A DNA stretch of 64,000 nucleotides from JBBDSU01 sp040904825 (GTDB taxonomy: Bacteria > Actinomycetota > Nitriliruptoria > Nitriliruptorales > Nitriliruptoraceae): the NCBI GenBank assembly GCA_040904825.1, contig JBBDSU010000058.1, forward strand, positions 1 to 64,000. The letters are read 5' to 3'. The notes beneath the pieces were generated by a model. It had not been told where the DNA came from and did no database searches. It saw nothing but the letters and a program-made list of their open reading frames with translations. Shown here piece after piece: positions 34,301 through 43,790 of the stretch. The position numbers and the translations under genes were made by a program. The stretch's first letter is position 1, and the number at the start of each line of letters is the position of its first letter.

Positions 34301-34604
34301 TTTGATAACGCGGGAAGACGTCCTTGAACACCCGTGCTTCAACGTGGTGAGTTCCGGGCTTGCCGTTGGCGGTGGGTGGGCCTTCATAGAACGTCCAGAC
34401 ATCTCCGCTGGATCGTTGTTCGATACTGGCACGGAAGACATCGTGCTGACGCCACAAGTCGAGCACTGCATGTTCCAGCGCAGGCAGATCGGGCTGCGCA
34501 GTTGGCCGGGGCCACAGTGCTATCGCCACGGTCTGGTCTGGGCCGGCAATATCGGCGTGCGTAGCGGTCGACGTGGTCTCGGTTGAAGATGGCGGGGTCG
34601 GCAC
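31326..34604 (-). CDS. ileS: Isoleucyl-tRNA synthetase
   Basis: Charges tRNA-Ile. The 1092 residues contain the class I HIGH-equivalent in GPPTANGKPGTHHVEAR (GTHH at 84-87), WDCHGLPVELEVE, the editing domain with WTTTPWTLPSN, and KMSKS at 628-632 (GRKMSKSVGN). A metal-binding CxxC appears as CGRCGTGL and a second as CESCDA. The length and the C-terminal extension fit the long actinobacterial enzymes. GTG 34604 has no strong ribosome binding site, so the first ~25 low-complexity residues are uncertain. No T-box leader is recognisable in the 199 bases upstream. Confidence 0.96.
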   Translation of the reverse strand: MPTPPSSTETTSTATHADIAGPDQTVAIALWPRPTAQPDLPALEHAVLDLWRQHDVFRASIEQRSSGDVWTFYEGPPTANGKPGTHHVEARVFKDVFPRYQTMKGRSVRRKAGWDCHGLPVELEVERELGLNSKADIEAYGIEAFNLRCRESVQRYVGAFEELTDRIGFWIDTDDPYRTMDPTYIDSLWWGLKQLWDGDLIFKDFRVTPYCGRCGTGLSDAEVAQGYQTTVDPSVYVRFPLIDGPLSDREARLVVWTTTPWTLPSNVACAVNPDIDYVLARTSAFGQDDELLVIAADLRERVLGDNSEIVEAVNAAELVGSHYRPPFTFVDIPDGDVHRIVVGDFVTAADGSGIVHLAPAFGTDDMTLGRREHLPAINPVDQAGRFATGPWKGIFVKDADAPIIADLDERSLLLIADEYEHTYPFCWRCKQPLIYWAKPSWYIRTTAVRDQLLENNAGIDWHPEHIRDGRFGRWLENNVDWALSRDRYWGTPLPFWTCESCDAIEVFASRTELSERVGYDLSDLDPHRPYVDDITFTCTVDGAMMRRVPDVADAWFDSGAMPYAQWGYPHQGQQEFARHYPADYICEAIDQTRGWFYTLLAESTLLFGDSSYRTCLCLGHIVDEDGRKMSKSVGNVLDPWELINQHGADPLRWLMFAEGNPWVSRRVGHQLLDDVVRRFFLTLWNTHVFFLTYASIDRFDPSTPARDVAERPPSDRWILAELAALICTVDDALHAYDVSTATRALERFVDDLSNWYVRRNRRRFWKAQAEAPIDKTDAYHTLHACLTTLAGLLAPFTPFVAERLWQDLMVHPDGRDGVPLSVHLSSFPTVDPAWRDEDLRHAMATTRRVVELGRQARNDSGVKVRQPLGQALVSVPASERTGLADLLSEIAEELNIREVELSDGTGDLVKRRLKPNFRALGPAFGPRAPAVAAAINNLDGEAADAVARSLQGDDTEFDLDVEGSVVTITDAMVEVLTTPRTGWAVAADAGSTFALDTTITPELALEGVAREIIRTLNDQRKQAGLDLADRIVVQWAFDPAELKEELHHAELDTFIAREVLATRFEDLGEADGVLTQLGELGMVTTAVAASDR

Positions 34605-34803
34605 GGCTTATTGGGCTCCAGTCGCCGGACGTGACATCGCTGCGCGCGACAGCACATCGTCGTCACCAGATCCGACGGTGTTGGGGGTGTGAAAACATCT
34701 TGGTGAGGGACGATGCGCCATCGTAGGCGGCGACACCATCGGCCGTGCGCCTCGGGCATCAATGCGCACGGAACTAGGTGGTGCTCTGATATCTTTTGCC
34801 GCC

Positions 34804-35181
34804 ATGCCGCCTCGCAAACCGCTGACTAAAGCCCAGCTCGACGCCGTGAAGACGTCGCTGCTTGACGAGCGTGCACAACTCCGGTCCCAGGTGACCGAAC
34901 TTGAAGCTGAGGCTGACGTCAAGAACTGGCGTGATGGCGGGTTTGATGACGACCCTGCGGATAGTGGGTCGGCCAGTTTCGAGCGAGAAACGGCGCAGTC
35001 ACTTTCCAACCACGCTCGTGCCCTCCTCGAACAAATCGAGGACGCACTGCGGAGGATCAAGGCGGGCACCTACGGGGACTGTGCCCAATGTGGGCAGCCG
35101 ATCCAGAAGGCACGTCTTGAAGCGTTGCCCGCTTCGACGTTGTGCATGGACTGCAAGCGGCGCGACGAAACAGGCCGTTGA
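34804..35181 (+). CDS. DksA/TraR-family C4 zinc-finger protein
   Basis: A 125-residue protein: a helical coiled-coil N-terminal half, then the C4 finger CAQCGQPIQKARLEALPAST followed by LCMDCKRR, the DksA/TraR signature. The acidic pair needed for DksA action on RNA polymerase is not clearly placed, so it may be a structural relative rather than a ppGpp partner. ATG 34804 is preferred over an in-frame ATG at 34762, because the extra residues are not family-like. The ribosome binding site is weak. It lies before lspA, a common actinobacterial arrangement. Confidence 0.88.
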   Translation: MPPRKPLTKAQLDAVKTSLLDERAQLRSQVTELEAEADVKNWRDGGFDDDPADSGSASFERETAQSLSNHARALLEQIEDALRRIKAGTYGDCAQCGQPIQKARLEALPASTLCMDCKRRDETGR

Positions 35182-35750
35182 TCGACAACGTGTCTCCATC
35201 GCAGCCACGAACTGGGCGACTTGTGCTGGGCCTGGCTGTCGCTGGAGTGCTCGTCGCTGCCGATCAGTTGGTCAAGACGTGGGTGCTCGACGTGCTCACG
35301 CCGGGAGTGTTCGTCCCGTTCCTGGGTAACTCGATCGGGTGGCAGCTCGTGTTCAATCCGGGTGGTGCATTCGGCATTCCAGCCCCGTCGTGGATCTTCC
35401 TGGTTGTCACCGTTGTCGTGGTCGTTGTCGTGGCACGGCTGTTGCCACGGGCATCAACGCGATGGCAGGCTGTTGCCCTTGGAATGCTGCTGGCAGGTGC
35501 GATAGGCAACGTGATCGATCGCCTTGTCCGCTCAGATGGACAGGGCTTCGGTCAGGGCCCGGTCGTCGACTTCGTCGCATGGGGGACGTTCCCGCGCTTC
35601 AACGTTGCCGATGCGTCCATCACCGTCGGGTTTGTTCTCCTCGTGATCACCATGTGGGCTGACGAGCAGAGTAGGGAGCAACTCCCTGCCGACGAGCGGC
35701 AAGGGCCGGGGCCAGACGATGGAGCGACGACTGAACGCGACTCGACGTGA
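35178..35750 (+). CDS. lspA: Lipoprotein signal peptidase II
   Basis: Membrane aspartyl protease that cleaves prolipoprotein signal peptides. About 190 residues with four membrane helices. The motifs are FNPGGAFGI, GAIGNVIDRLVR (catalytic Asp) and VVDFVAWGTFPRFNVADASI (second catalytic Asp). The TTG at 35178 overlaps the zinc-finger gene stop (TTGA); GTG 35190 is an alternative. The C-terminus has a ~30-residue polar acidic tail. It overlaps rluD. Confidence 0.95.
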   Translation: MIDNVSPSQPRTGRLVLGLAVAGVLVAADQLVKTWVLDVLTPGVFVPFLGNSIGWQLVFNPGGAFGIPAPSWIFLVVTVVVVVVVARLLPRASTRWQAVALGMLLAGAIGNVIDRLVRSDGQGFGQGPVVDFVAWGTFPRFNVADASITVGFVLLVITMWADEQSREQLPADERQGPGPDDGATTERDST

Positions 35751-36706
35751 CGGTCCATCGGGTCCCCGATGACGCAGCGGGAGAGCGTTTTGATGTCATT
35801 GCGGCTGCCCTGACAGGATGGTCGCGGGCGCGCGTGGCACAGGCGATCGACGAGGGCAGTGTCACCCTTGATGGCCAACTTGCCCGTCGGTCGATGAAGG
35901 TGGCGGCCGGCCAGTCGGTTGAGGTTCGTGCCGTCGAAAAAGCCCCGGCTGCGCGGCCTGCGCCGCCAGCGCCGGACGAGTTGTATCGCGACGAGCATTT
36001 GCTTGTTGTCGACAAGCCAGTCGGGCTCGTAGTGCATCCGGGAGTGGGACACAGCGACGACACATTGGTGGATGCGCTGCGGGCAGCCGGCGTGCCCCTG
36101 GCGTCGGCAGGTGGTGCCGGGCGCGAGGGCATTGTTCATCGCCTCGATCGAGATACGTCAGGGGCGATGTTGGTGGCTTCGAGCAACGAGGCTCACGCTG
36201 CGCTGGTCGCTGCGATCGGGGAGCGGCGCGTCGAGCGGCGTTATCTCGCGCTGGTCGTCGGTGAACCACGCGATCACCGCGGGCGTATAGAAGGCCCCAT
36301 CGGTCGCCATTCTGTTGACCGGACTCGATATGCCGTGCGAGCTGACGGCAAGCCCGCCGTGACCCGCTATTGCGTCATAGCTACCGCCAGCGTCGATGCG
36401 GACGGCAACGACATGCCGGTGTCGCTCTTGGCACTGCAACTCGAAACAGGCCGGACGCATCAGATTCGCGTGCACATGTCGGCGATGGGGCATCCGGTGG
36501 TCGCTGATCCGCTCTACGGGGACGCTCGCTCGCGGTCAGTGGGGTCCCGGTTGCAGATGCCGCGCTGCGCATTGCACGCTTGGCAGCTCGCTTTCGACCA
36601 CCCGATCGTTGGTGCTCGCATCAGTGTGACTGCGCCGATACCCGACGATCTTGGGAGCTCGATCAGTCGTGCCGGTCTGGAGTTGCCAGCAACGCCTGCG
36701 CGGTGA
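35747..36706 (+). CDS. rluD: 23S rRNA pseudouridine synthase, RluD family
   Basis: Converts uridines of 23S rRNA to pseudouridine. The 319 residues hold an N-terminal S4 domain (RFDVIAAALTGWSRARVAQA) and the catalytic domain with HRLDRDTSG at 131-139 (Asp135 catalytic), ERRYLALVVG, and LETGRTHQIRVHMSAMGHPV. The GTG start overlaps lspA by 4 bases; lspA-rluD is a conserved pair. Confidence 0.95.
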   Translation: MTVHRVPDDAAGERFDVIAAALTGWSRARVAQAIDEGSVTLDGQLARRSMKVAAGQSVEVRAVEKAPAARPAPPAPDELYRDEHLLVVDKPVGLVVHPGVGHSDDTLVDALRAAGVPLASAGGAGREGIVHRLDRDTSGAMLVASSNEAHAALVAAIGERRVERRYLALVVGEPRDHRGRIEGPIGRHSVDRTRYAVRADGKPAVTRYCVIATASVDADGNDMPVSLLALQLETGRTHQIRVHMSAMGHPVVADPLYGDARSRSVGSRLQMPRCALHAWQLAFDHPIVGARISVTAPIPDDLGSSISRAGLELPATPAR

Positions 36707-37001
36707 AGACAAGGTGCTGCAGTTGGCGCACGAATCATGGTGATGAGCGCACGTTCAGCCCCGGCTCGCAGCGCTTTCGCCACGCCATGAGGGGCAGGTG
36801 CTACCGTCAGCGGAGCAAACCACAGGCGTGTGGTTCTTCCCCGCTCACACGCCGGTAGGTTGCGACAAGGGCCGCATGTCGGGCTCGCCCGAACGTCCGC
36901 TGACATGTCACGGGCGGCGTGCGGTGGCTGGGATTTTGCTGAACTGACGTGGTCTGGCCGGACTCGCGTGAGCCCGGACGGACGTGGGGAGTAGAACCAT
37001 C
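36707..37001. other. Spacer between rluD and dnaE
   Basis: About 295 bases with no supported gene. It holds the hairpin listed at 36818-36835 and the dnaE ribosome binding site; I see no convincing promoter. Confidence 0.6.
36818..36835 (+). terminator. Hairpin downstream of rluD (likely terminator)
   Basis: AACCACA (36818-36824) and TGTGGTT (36829-36835) form a perfect 7-bp stem with a GGCG loop, followed by CTTCC. It lies ~110 bases after rluD and would end the zinc-finger/lspA/rluD operon before dnaE. Confidence 0.5.
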
Positions 37002-40000
37002 GTGACAAGTGCAGGAAGTGACAGTTTCGTTCACCTGCACGTGCACACTGAGTACTCCATGCTCGATGGGGCGTCGAGGATCGATGATCTGCTCGACAAG
37101 GTCGCCAAGGATGGTCAGCCAGCGGCTGCGATCACCGACCACGGGGTGCTATTCGGGCTCGTCGATTTCTATCGGGCAGCCGAGGCACGGGGTGTGCGGC
37201 CCATCCTTGGATCCGAGCTCTACCAGGCTGTTGGGTCACGCCATGAACAACGACTTGGCGGTGCCGATGGGCGACAGCGCTACTTCCACTTGACATCACT
37301 GGCGGCAACCGACACCGGCTACCGCAATCTCGTCGAGCTGTCGACGCGCGCATATCTCGAGGGTCACTGGTACAAGCCGCGCGTCGACCTTGAGCTGTTG
37401 AGCAAGTACAGCGACGGCATGATCGCGCTGAGCGGGTGCCTAGGTTCGGAGGTCAACCAACGACTGCTTGCTGACGATGTCGACGGCGCGACCCAAGTCT
37501 TGAGCGACTTCAAGGACATCTACACCTCAGAGCGTTTCTTCGTCGAACTGATGGATCACGGGCTTGCCGAACAACGCCGCACGTGGCCCATCCTCGAACG
37601 GCTGGCTAGTGACCTCGGGCTGCGCACGGTCATCACCAACGATTCCCATTACACCGATCCTGAGGACGCCGAAGCCCACGATGCGCTGCTGTGCATCCAG
37701 ACGAACGCGAAGATCAGCGACACCGACCGGTTCCGTTTCAGCGGTCCTGACTACTTCGTGACCACCGCACAGCAGATGAGGGAGCGCTTTCCCGATCATC
37801 AGACCGCACTCAACACGACATTGGACATCGCCGAGATGTGCTCGGCGAAGATCGAGTTCGGGCTCGATCTGCTGCCAGCATTCCCGTGTCCCGCAGGAAT
37901 GACTGAGACTGAGTTTCTTCGTTCCAAAGTGTGGGATGGCGCTCGCCGCATGTACGGCGACCCCGTTCCTTCTGTCGTCGCCGAACGGGTCGACTACGAA
38001 CTTTCCGTCATCGAGCAAATGGGGTTCCCCGCCTACTTCTTGATCGTGGCTGACCTCTGCGAACACGCGCGCTCTGTCGGCATCCGGGTCGGCCCAGGTC
38101 GTGGCTCGGCCGGAGGCTCGGTCGTGGCCTACTGCACCGACATCACGCGCACCGATCCGATCCGTCACGGACTGATTTTTGAGAGATTCCTCAATCCGTC
38201 TCGGCAGCAGATGCCTGATATTGACATCGACTTCGATGACCGTCGACGCGGCGAGATGATCCGGTATGCGGCTGAGCGCTACGGCGATGACCACGTGGCC
38301 CAGATCATCACCTTCGGGACCATCAAGGCAAAGTCTGCAATTCGAGATGCAGCCCGTGTGCTCGACGAACCGTTCAGAGTGGGCGACGACCTCGCCAAGA
38401 TGATGCCTCCGGCAGTCCAGGGCAGAGAATCGACGCTGATAGAGGCCTATACGAAATCCACTGAACTACGCAAAGCGCGCGAAGATCCGACGTATAAGCG
38501 TGTGCTGGATACTGCCGAACGCCTCGAGGGCCTCAAGCGCCACCACGGCATCCACGCGGCGGCCGTCATTATCGGTGCCAAGCCTCTGACTGAGCACATG
38601 CCGCTGCTCAAGACCGATCACGGCGAAATTGTCACCCAGTACGAGATGCATGCAGCCGAGGCGCTCGGGCTGCTGAAGATGGACTTCCTCGGTCTTCGAA
38701 CGTTGACGGTCATTTCAGATGCCGAGCGCCACGTCCGGACGAACAAGGGTGTCGATGTCGATCTCGACGATCCCGAATTTCTCGCAGACATGGCCGACCC
38801 CGCTACTTACGAAATGTTGGCGACCGGCTACACGCTCGGGGTGTTTCAACTCGACTCCGCTGGCATGCAGCAGTTAGTTCGCCGCCTCAAGCCGACGCAG
38901 TTCGAAGATATTTCTGCGTTGCTCGCCCTGTATCGCCCGGGCCCCCTCGGCGAATCGATGCACATTGCCTTCGCCGACCGTAAGAACGGCCTCGAAGAAG
39001 TCTCCTACGACCACCCTGACCTTGAACCAATCCTTGGTGAAACTCACGGGGTCATCGTCTACCAAGAACAGGTCATGAAGATCGCCACCGACCTGTGTGG
39101 CTTCTCTTTGGCCGAAGCGGACGCGTTGCGGAAGGCAGTCGGTAAGAAGGACCGGAGCCTGATGGAGGCGCAGCGTGAGCAGTTTGTTCAGGGTGGCGAG
39201 GCGAACGGCTATGACAAGCAGTTCGTGGTCAACCTGTGGAACCTGATCGAACGGTTCGCCGAGTACGGATTCAACAAGTCGCACACGGTTGCCTATGGCG
39301 TCGTCAGCTACCAAACGGCGTGGCTCAAGGCCCATTACCCGGTTGAGTACATGGCGTCTCTGTTGACCAGCGTCAAGAACAACAAGGACAACAAACCGCT
39401 CTACCTGAACGAATGTCGTCGCATGGGCATCGCCGTTCTGCCTCCGGACATCAACGAGTCGGAAGCGGACTTCACGCCACGCGGAGAAGAGATCTTGTTC
39501 GGCTTGACCGCGGTGCGCGGCGTTGGGCAGGGCATCGTCGATCAGATCGTCGATGCCCGAGCACGCAACGGTCATTTCGTCGATTTCATGGATTTCTGCA
39601 GCAAGGTCGATGCCTCGGTACTGAACAAGCGAACAATTGAGCATCTCGTGCTGGCGGGCGCCTTTCGTGAACTGGGGCACTCCCGCAAGGGTTTGCTCGC
39701 GGTCTACGAGCAAATCGTCGAGTCGGCTTTGACCCGCAAGCGGGCCGAGGCAGCCGGACAGTTCTCGTTGTTCGACGAGATGGACGATGCGGGCGAACCA
39801 GGGTCGCCCGACAGCGAGATCGTCATTCCGGATGACGAGTTCTCCAAGGCGCAGCTCCTCAAGCTTGAACGTGAGATGCTGGGGTTGTATGTCTCCGACC
39901 ATCCACTATTTGGCGTCGAACGCATTCTCGAGGCGCACACGGACCGGGCATGTGCCGAGCTGGCTGCTCTGGACGACGGTGCCCAGGTCACTGTGGCAGG

Positions 40001-40499
40001 GGTGCTCACCGGGCTCGGCAAACGGTTCACCAAAAAGGGTGATACCTACCTCGTGGCAACGTTGGAGGACTTGACGGGCGCGGTCGATGTGGTGTTCTGG
40101 CCTGCGACCTATCGAGTTGCGCACGACGCATTGGAGGAAGATGCCGTCCTCGTCATCGCAGGGCGACTCGAAGTGCGCGACGGCGGAGCCAAGTTGACGG
40201 CCAACAAGGTCGTGGCGCCAGATCTGTCAGAGGCCCTCGGAAGCCCGGTTGTCGTCACCTTTGATGAAGCGCAGTGCCATGAAGGCGCGATCGCGCGGCT
40301 GAAAGAACTATTGGGTGAACATCCCGGGGCCGTACCTGTTCATCTGCGCGTGCGCGCGAGCGACGGCACGCCGACGATGTATCAGCTCGGCGATGATCTC
40401 AGGGTCGAGCGGCGGGGCGGGTTGTTTGGCGCGCTCAAGGCCGCATTCGGGCCGGATGCAGTCGAAGATGCCGCCGGCCGGACCTACGAGGCAGACTGA
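37002..40499 (+). CDS. dnaE: DNA polymerase III alpha subunit (DnaE1 type)
   Basis: Main replicative polymerase, 1165 residues. The N-terminal PHP domain keeps its metal ligands (FVHLHVHTEYSMLDG, ITDHGVLFG, TNDSHYTDPEDAEAHDALL), which in mycobacterial DnaE1 gives proofreading. The polymerase core has GPGRGSAGGS and the catalytic PDIDIDFDDRR. The helix-hairpin-helix and OB domains (AGVLTGLGKRFTKKGDTYL) follow. GTG 37002 is chosen (GGGGAG ten bases upstream) over a GTG at 36984, which overlaps that site. Confidence 0.96.
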   Translation: MTSAGSDSFVHLHVHTEYSMLDGASRIDDLLDKVAKDGQPAAAITDHGVLFGLVDFYRAAEARGVRPILGSELYQAVGSRHEQRLGGADGRQRYFHLTSLAATDTGYRNLVELSTRAYLEGHWYKPRVDLELLSKYSDGMIALSGCLGSEVNQRLLADDVDGATQVLSDFKDIYTSERFFVELMDHGLAEQRRTWPILERLASDLGLRTVITNDSHYTDPEDAEAHDALLCIQTNAKISDTDRFRFSGPDYFVTTAQQMRERFPDHQTALNTTLDIAEMCSAKIEFGLDLLPAFPCPAGMTETEFLRSKVWDGARRMYGDPVPSVVAERVDYELSVIEQMGFPAYFLIVADLCEHARSVGIRVGPGRGSAGGSVVAYCTDITRTDPIRHGLIFERFLNPSRQQMPDIDIDFDDRRRGEMIRYAAERYGDDHVAQIITFGTIKAKSAIRDAARVLDEPFRVGDDLAKMMPPAVQGRESTLIEAYTKSTELRKAREDPTYKRVLDTAERLEGLKRHHGIHAAAVIIGAKPLTEHMPLLKTDHGEIVTQYEMHAAEALGLLKMDFLGLRTLTVISDAERHVRTNKGVDVDLDDPEFLADMADPATYEMLATGYTLGVFQLDSAGMQQLVRRLKPTQFEDISALLALYRPGPLGESMHIAFADRKNGLEEVSYDHPDLEPILGETHGVIVYQEQVMKIATDLCGFSLAEADALRKAVGKKDRSLMEAQREQFVQGGEANGYDKQFVVNLWNLIERFAEYGFNKSHTVAYGVVSYQTAWLKAHYPVEYMASLLTSVKNNKDNKPLYLNECRRMGIAVLPPDINESEADFTPRGEEILFGLTAVRGVGQGIVDQIVDARARNGHFVDFMDFCSKVDASVLNKRTIEHLVLAGAFRELGHSRKGLLAVYEQIVESALTRKRAEAAGQFSLFDEMDDAGEPGSPDSEIVIPDDEFSKAQLLKLEREMLGLYVSDHPLFGVERILEAHTDRACAELAALDDGAQVTVAGVLTGLGKRFTKKGDTYLVATLEDLTGAVDVVFWPATYRVAHDALEEDAVLVIAGRLEVRDGGAKLTANKVVAPDLSEALGSPVVVTFDEAQCHEGAIARLKELLGEHPGAVPVHLRVRASDGTPTMYQLGDDLRVERRGGLFGALKAAFGPDAVEDAAGRTYEAD

Positions 40500-40610
40500 C
40501 CAGGCGTCGACCACGTACATTTCGATGGTCGCGCAACCAGCCTCGGATGAACACTTGCTGGCCGCTACGCTGCCGGATTTCCCGTTCTTGACGTTTCGCA
40601 AGGCGCCCTG

Positions 40611-41915
40611 ATGCCTCGACTCACACTCCTCGATCTGCGCGGCGATCGTCGCGACCCGACTGACCTGTTGCCGCGACCGCGTGCAGCGATGGACGCAATA
40701 CGCGGTGATGTGCAGGCCATCATCGATGACGTCCGCAAGCGCGGGGACAGCGCGATCGTGGACTACAACCGCAAGTTCGACGGTGTCAAGACCGACGTGT
40801 TGGAAGTTCCCCGGGAAATCTGCCGCAAGGCATTAGACGACCTTGAGCCTCGTTTGAGAGCCGCCCTTGAGCACGCGATCGACCAGGTTCGGTGGTTCCA
40901 CGAGCGCGCACGTCCAGCAGACTGGCGTGAAGAACGCGACGGTGCCGTCATGGGGCAGTGGCACCGTCCGATCCACCGAGCCGGGGTCTACGTGCCAGGC
41001 GGCAAGGCTGTCTATCCATCGACGGTGATCATGACAGTGGTCCCGGCACTGGTCGCCGGCGTGGAAGAGATTGTGCTGTGCACGCCTCCGACAGGAGACG
41101 ACGAACTTCCCAACCGAACGATCCTGGCTGCGGCTGAACTGCTGGGAGTGACCCGTGTCATGGCCATCGGCGGTGCCCAGGCCATCGCCGCGATGGCACA
41201 TGGCACCGAGACCGTTGCTTCGTGTGACATGGTTGTCGGACCTGGGAATGCCTACGTCGCAGTTGCCAAGCAACTGGTCCAGGCCTCAGGTGCCTGTGGG
41301 ATCGATGCGCTTGCTGGACCGACCGAGATTGCGATCGTTGCGGACGCCACCGCCGACCCTGCCATTGTTGCAGCAGACTTGGTCGCGCAAGCCGAGCACG
41401 ATGAGATGGCTGGAGTCGTCCTGATCACGACGGATCCGTCACTTGTCGCGTCGGTCGAGGAAGCGCTTGCTACCGAGGTGGCCGCAACACGCCACCAACA
41501 GCGTGTCGAAGCGGCGCTCGCAGGACAGGGCACCGTGGTGCTGGTTGACGACATCACTCAAGCCATCCAAGTGGCTGAGGCCTACGCGGCCGAACACCTC
41601 GAGATCCAGACTGAGGATGCGCGCAGCGTCGCCGAGCGCATCCGATACGCAGGCACGACCTTCATTGGCGCCGACACCCCGGTCTCACTTGGCGACTATG
41701 CCGCGGGCCCCAACCACACGTTGCCGGTGCTGGGAACTGCCCGGTTTACGGGCGGGCTGACGACCGCCTCCTACATGGTGACCGTCAACCACGTGGAGTA
41801 TGACGCTGAAGCGTTGCGTGCTTTGGCCCCCTCGGTCGAAGTGCTGGCAGCTGCCGAAGGCCTGCCAGCGCACTGGCGCGCGGTTGAAATTCGTCTCGCC
41901 AGGGACGAACGATGA
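40611..41915 (+). CDS. hisD: Histidinol dehydrogenase
   Basis: Zinc enzyme for the last two steps to histidine. The 434 residues contain GVYVPGGKAVYPSTV, GPGNAYVAVAKQLV, DALAGPTEIAI, AQAEHDEMAGVVL, AEHLEIQTEDA and AGPNHTLPVLGTARFTGGL, covering the zinc and NAD sites. ATG 40611 begins the his gene block and overlaps hisC at the end. No his leader peptide or attenuator is visible in the 111 bases after dnaE. Confidence 0.97.
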   Translation: MPRLTLLDLRGDRRDPTDLLPRPRAAMDAIRGDVQAIIDDVRKRGDSAIVDYNRKFDGVKTDVLEVPREICRKALDDLEPRLRAALEHAIDQVRWFHERARPADWREERDGAVMGQWHRPIHRAGVYVPGGKAVYPSTVIMTVVPALVAGVEEIVLCTPPTGDDELPNRTILAAAELLGVTRVMAIGGAQAIAAMAHGTETVASCDMVVGPGNAYVAVAKQLVQASGACGIDALAGPTEIAIVADATADPAIVAADLVAQAEHDEMAGVVLITTDPSLVASVEEALATEVAATRHQQRVEAALAGQGTVVLVDDITQAIQVAEAYAAEHLEIQTEDARSVAERIRYAGTTFIGADTPVSLGDYAAGPNHTLPVLGTARFTGGLTTASYMVTVNHVEYDAEALRALAPSVEVLAAAEGLPAHWRAVEIRLARDER

Positions 41916-42982
41916 GTACAGACCGTGTGCCTGTTCGGGACAACCTTGTCGATGTGGAGCCGTACGGCGCTCCGCAACTCGATGTGCCCGTGCGGCTCAA
42001 CACGAATGAGACAGCCGAAGCACCTCCGGCGGGCTACCTCGAGGAAGTCGCTCGACGCCTGCAGTCGCTTGCCCTGCATCGTTATCCCGACCGGGACCAC
42101 GTGGATCTTCGGGCTGCCCTCGCACGACGTCACGGCGTCGATCCATCACAGACCTGGGCCGCCAACGGTTCCAACGAAATCCTGCTGCAACTCCTGCAGG
42201 CCTATGCGGGGCCACGCCGACGTGTCGCAATGTTCCGGCCCAGCTATTCGATGTATCCGGAACTGTGCCGGACCGCGATGTCTGAGGTCGTGGCCATCGA
42301 CCTCGACGACGCGTTCCAGATCGAACCCGAGGCAACGATCGCGGCACTTGTCGACAGTGGTCCGCACGTGGTGATGATCGCCTCGCCGAACAATCCGGTC
42401 GGGGCCACCGTTGCGCCCGAGATCATCGTTGACATCCACGATCAGACCTCTGCGCTGATTGTCGTCGACGAGGCCTACATCGAATTTGCAGGACCCGGGG
42501 CATCAGTAGTGGACCGTGTGGCCGACCTGCAACGTTTGGTCGTCGTGCGCACGTTCTCGAAAGCGTTTCGGCTCGCAGGTCTGCGATTGGGTTACCTCGT
42601 TGCCCCAGACTGGGTCGTGAACGATGTCCAGAAGGTCCGACTGCCCTACCACCTAGACGCGCTCAAGCAGGTTGCCGGCATGGTCGCCTTGGAGCAAGAG
42701 TCTCACTTTCTTGAACACCGGCAGCGCATCGTGGCCGAAAGGCAACGCATGGCGGCGGCGCTGCGAGGCATGGCAGGCGTGGAGGTATTCGACTCATCCG
42801 CCAACTTCCTGTTGATTCGGACCTCACATCCAGATCTGTTTGGCGCATTGCTCAAGCAAGGGGTGCTGGTTAGGGATTTCTCCTCGGCCCCCCGGTTGGC
42901 AGGTTGCACGCGGATCACCGTGGGGACCAGGGAAGACAACGATGCATTGTTGGCCGCTATGAAGTCGGTGATTGAGGCATGA
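41912..42982 (+). CDS. hisC: Histidinol-phosphate aminotransferase
   Basis: PLP aminotransferase of histidine synthesis. The 356 residues include VRLNTNETAEAPPAG, ANGSNEILLQLL, ASPNNPVGA, VDEAYIEFAG and the PLP-lysine motif RTFSKAFRLAGLRLGY. ATG 41912 overlaps hisD. A 213-base spacer with no clear gene or promoter follows before hisB. Confidence 0.96.
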   Translation: MSTDRVPVRDNLVDVEPYGAPQLDVPVRLNTNETAEAPPAGYLEEVARRLQSLALHRYPDRDHVDLRAALARRHGVDPSQTWAANGSNEILLQLLQAYAGPRRRVAMFRPSYSMYPELCRTAMSEVVAIDLDDAFQIEPEATIAALVDSGPHVVMIASPNNPVGATVAPEIIVDIHDQTSALIVVDEAYIEFAGPGASVVDRVADLQRLVVVRTFSKAFRLAGLRLGYLVAPDWVVNDVQKVRLPYHLDALKQVAGMVALEQESHFLEHRQRIVAERQRMAAALRGMAGVEVFDSSANFLLIRTSHPDLFGALLKQGVLVRDFSSAPRLAGCTRITVGTREDNDALLAAMKSVIEA

Positions 42983-43195
42983 CGTTGCGCTGAGTGAAGT
43001 TGGGCACGTGGAGACAGTGCGTCCCGATAGATGTGCCGCCAGAGCAGTAGCCTGCGAACACCGATCCCGTCTCAGCGCGGTGCCATCATGGTGGTGTGGT
43101 GAGCAGCGTCAATCAATATGACCCAAAGGTTCGCCGGTCAGATCGACCACAGGCGGACGACAATAGCGTGATGCCCCGAGCTTCCAGGATGTGCC

Positions 43196-43783
43196 GTGAA
43201 CAGTCGCTCCGCCCGCGTTGAGCGGACTACCAAAGAAACCCGCACCGTGGTCGAGGTCAATCTCGACGGGTCTGGCAGCAGCGATGTAGCCACCGGTGTT
43301 CCGTTCTTCGACCACATGCTCGATCAACTTGGTCGCCACGGACGTTTGGATCTCACCGTGCAGGCTGACGGTGACCTCCAGATCGATGCGCACCACACGG
43401 TCGAAGACACCGGTATTGCGCTGGGTCAGGCGTTAGCTGAGGCCTGGACGGATCGCGCCGGTGTCGAACGATTCGGCGACGCAACGGTGCCCATTGACGA
43501 AGCGCTCACGCGTGTCGCCATCGACTTGTCCGGACGGCCCTACCTCGTCTATCACGTTGACACGCCAGTCGAGGTGATCGGAACGTTTGAGACAACACTC
43601 GTCAAGCACTTCTTCGAAGCGCTGGTGGCAAATGCACGGATCACCCTGCACGTCGATAACGAGCGCGGCGATAACACCCATCACGTCTTCGAATCGGTGT
43701 TCAAGGCGGTAGCCGTAGCTCTGCGCCGCGCAGTTGCGGTGACAGGGTCTGGCGTGCCGTCGACAAAGGGCGTCTTGCAATGA
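43196..43783 (+). CDS. hisB: Imidazoleglycerol-phosphate dehydratase
   Basis: Monofunctional dehydratase, 195 residues, with two symmetric metal-binding repeats: GVPFFDHMLDQLGRHG with DAHHTVEDTGIALG, and HFFEALVANARITLH with GDNTHHVFESVFKAVAVALR. There is no phosphatase domain. The GTG start has a weak ribosome binding site. Confidence 0.96.
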   Translation: MNSRSARVERTTKETRTVVEVNLDGSGSSDVATGVPFFDHMLDQLGRHGRLDLTVQADGDLQIDAHHTVEDTGIALGQALAEAWTDRAGVERFGDATVPIDEALTRVAIDLSGRPYLVYHVDTPVEVIGTFETTLVKHFFEALVANARITLHVDNERGDNTHHVFESVFKAVAVALRRAVAVTGSGVPSTKGVLQ

Positions 43784-43790
43784 GGCCGAC

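Noticed and set aside
34605..34803. T-box leader upstream of ileS
   Set aside because: Actinobacterial ileS genes often have one, but I find no T-box core (GGGTGGTACCGCG-like) on the minus strand here.
38874..39902. Long minus-strand ORF inside dnaE
   Set aside because: dnaE is fully conserved on the plus strand here; the antisense frame has no recognisable motif.
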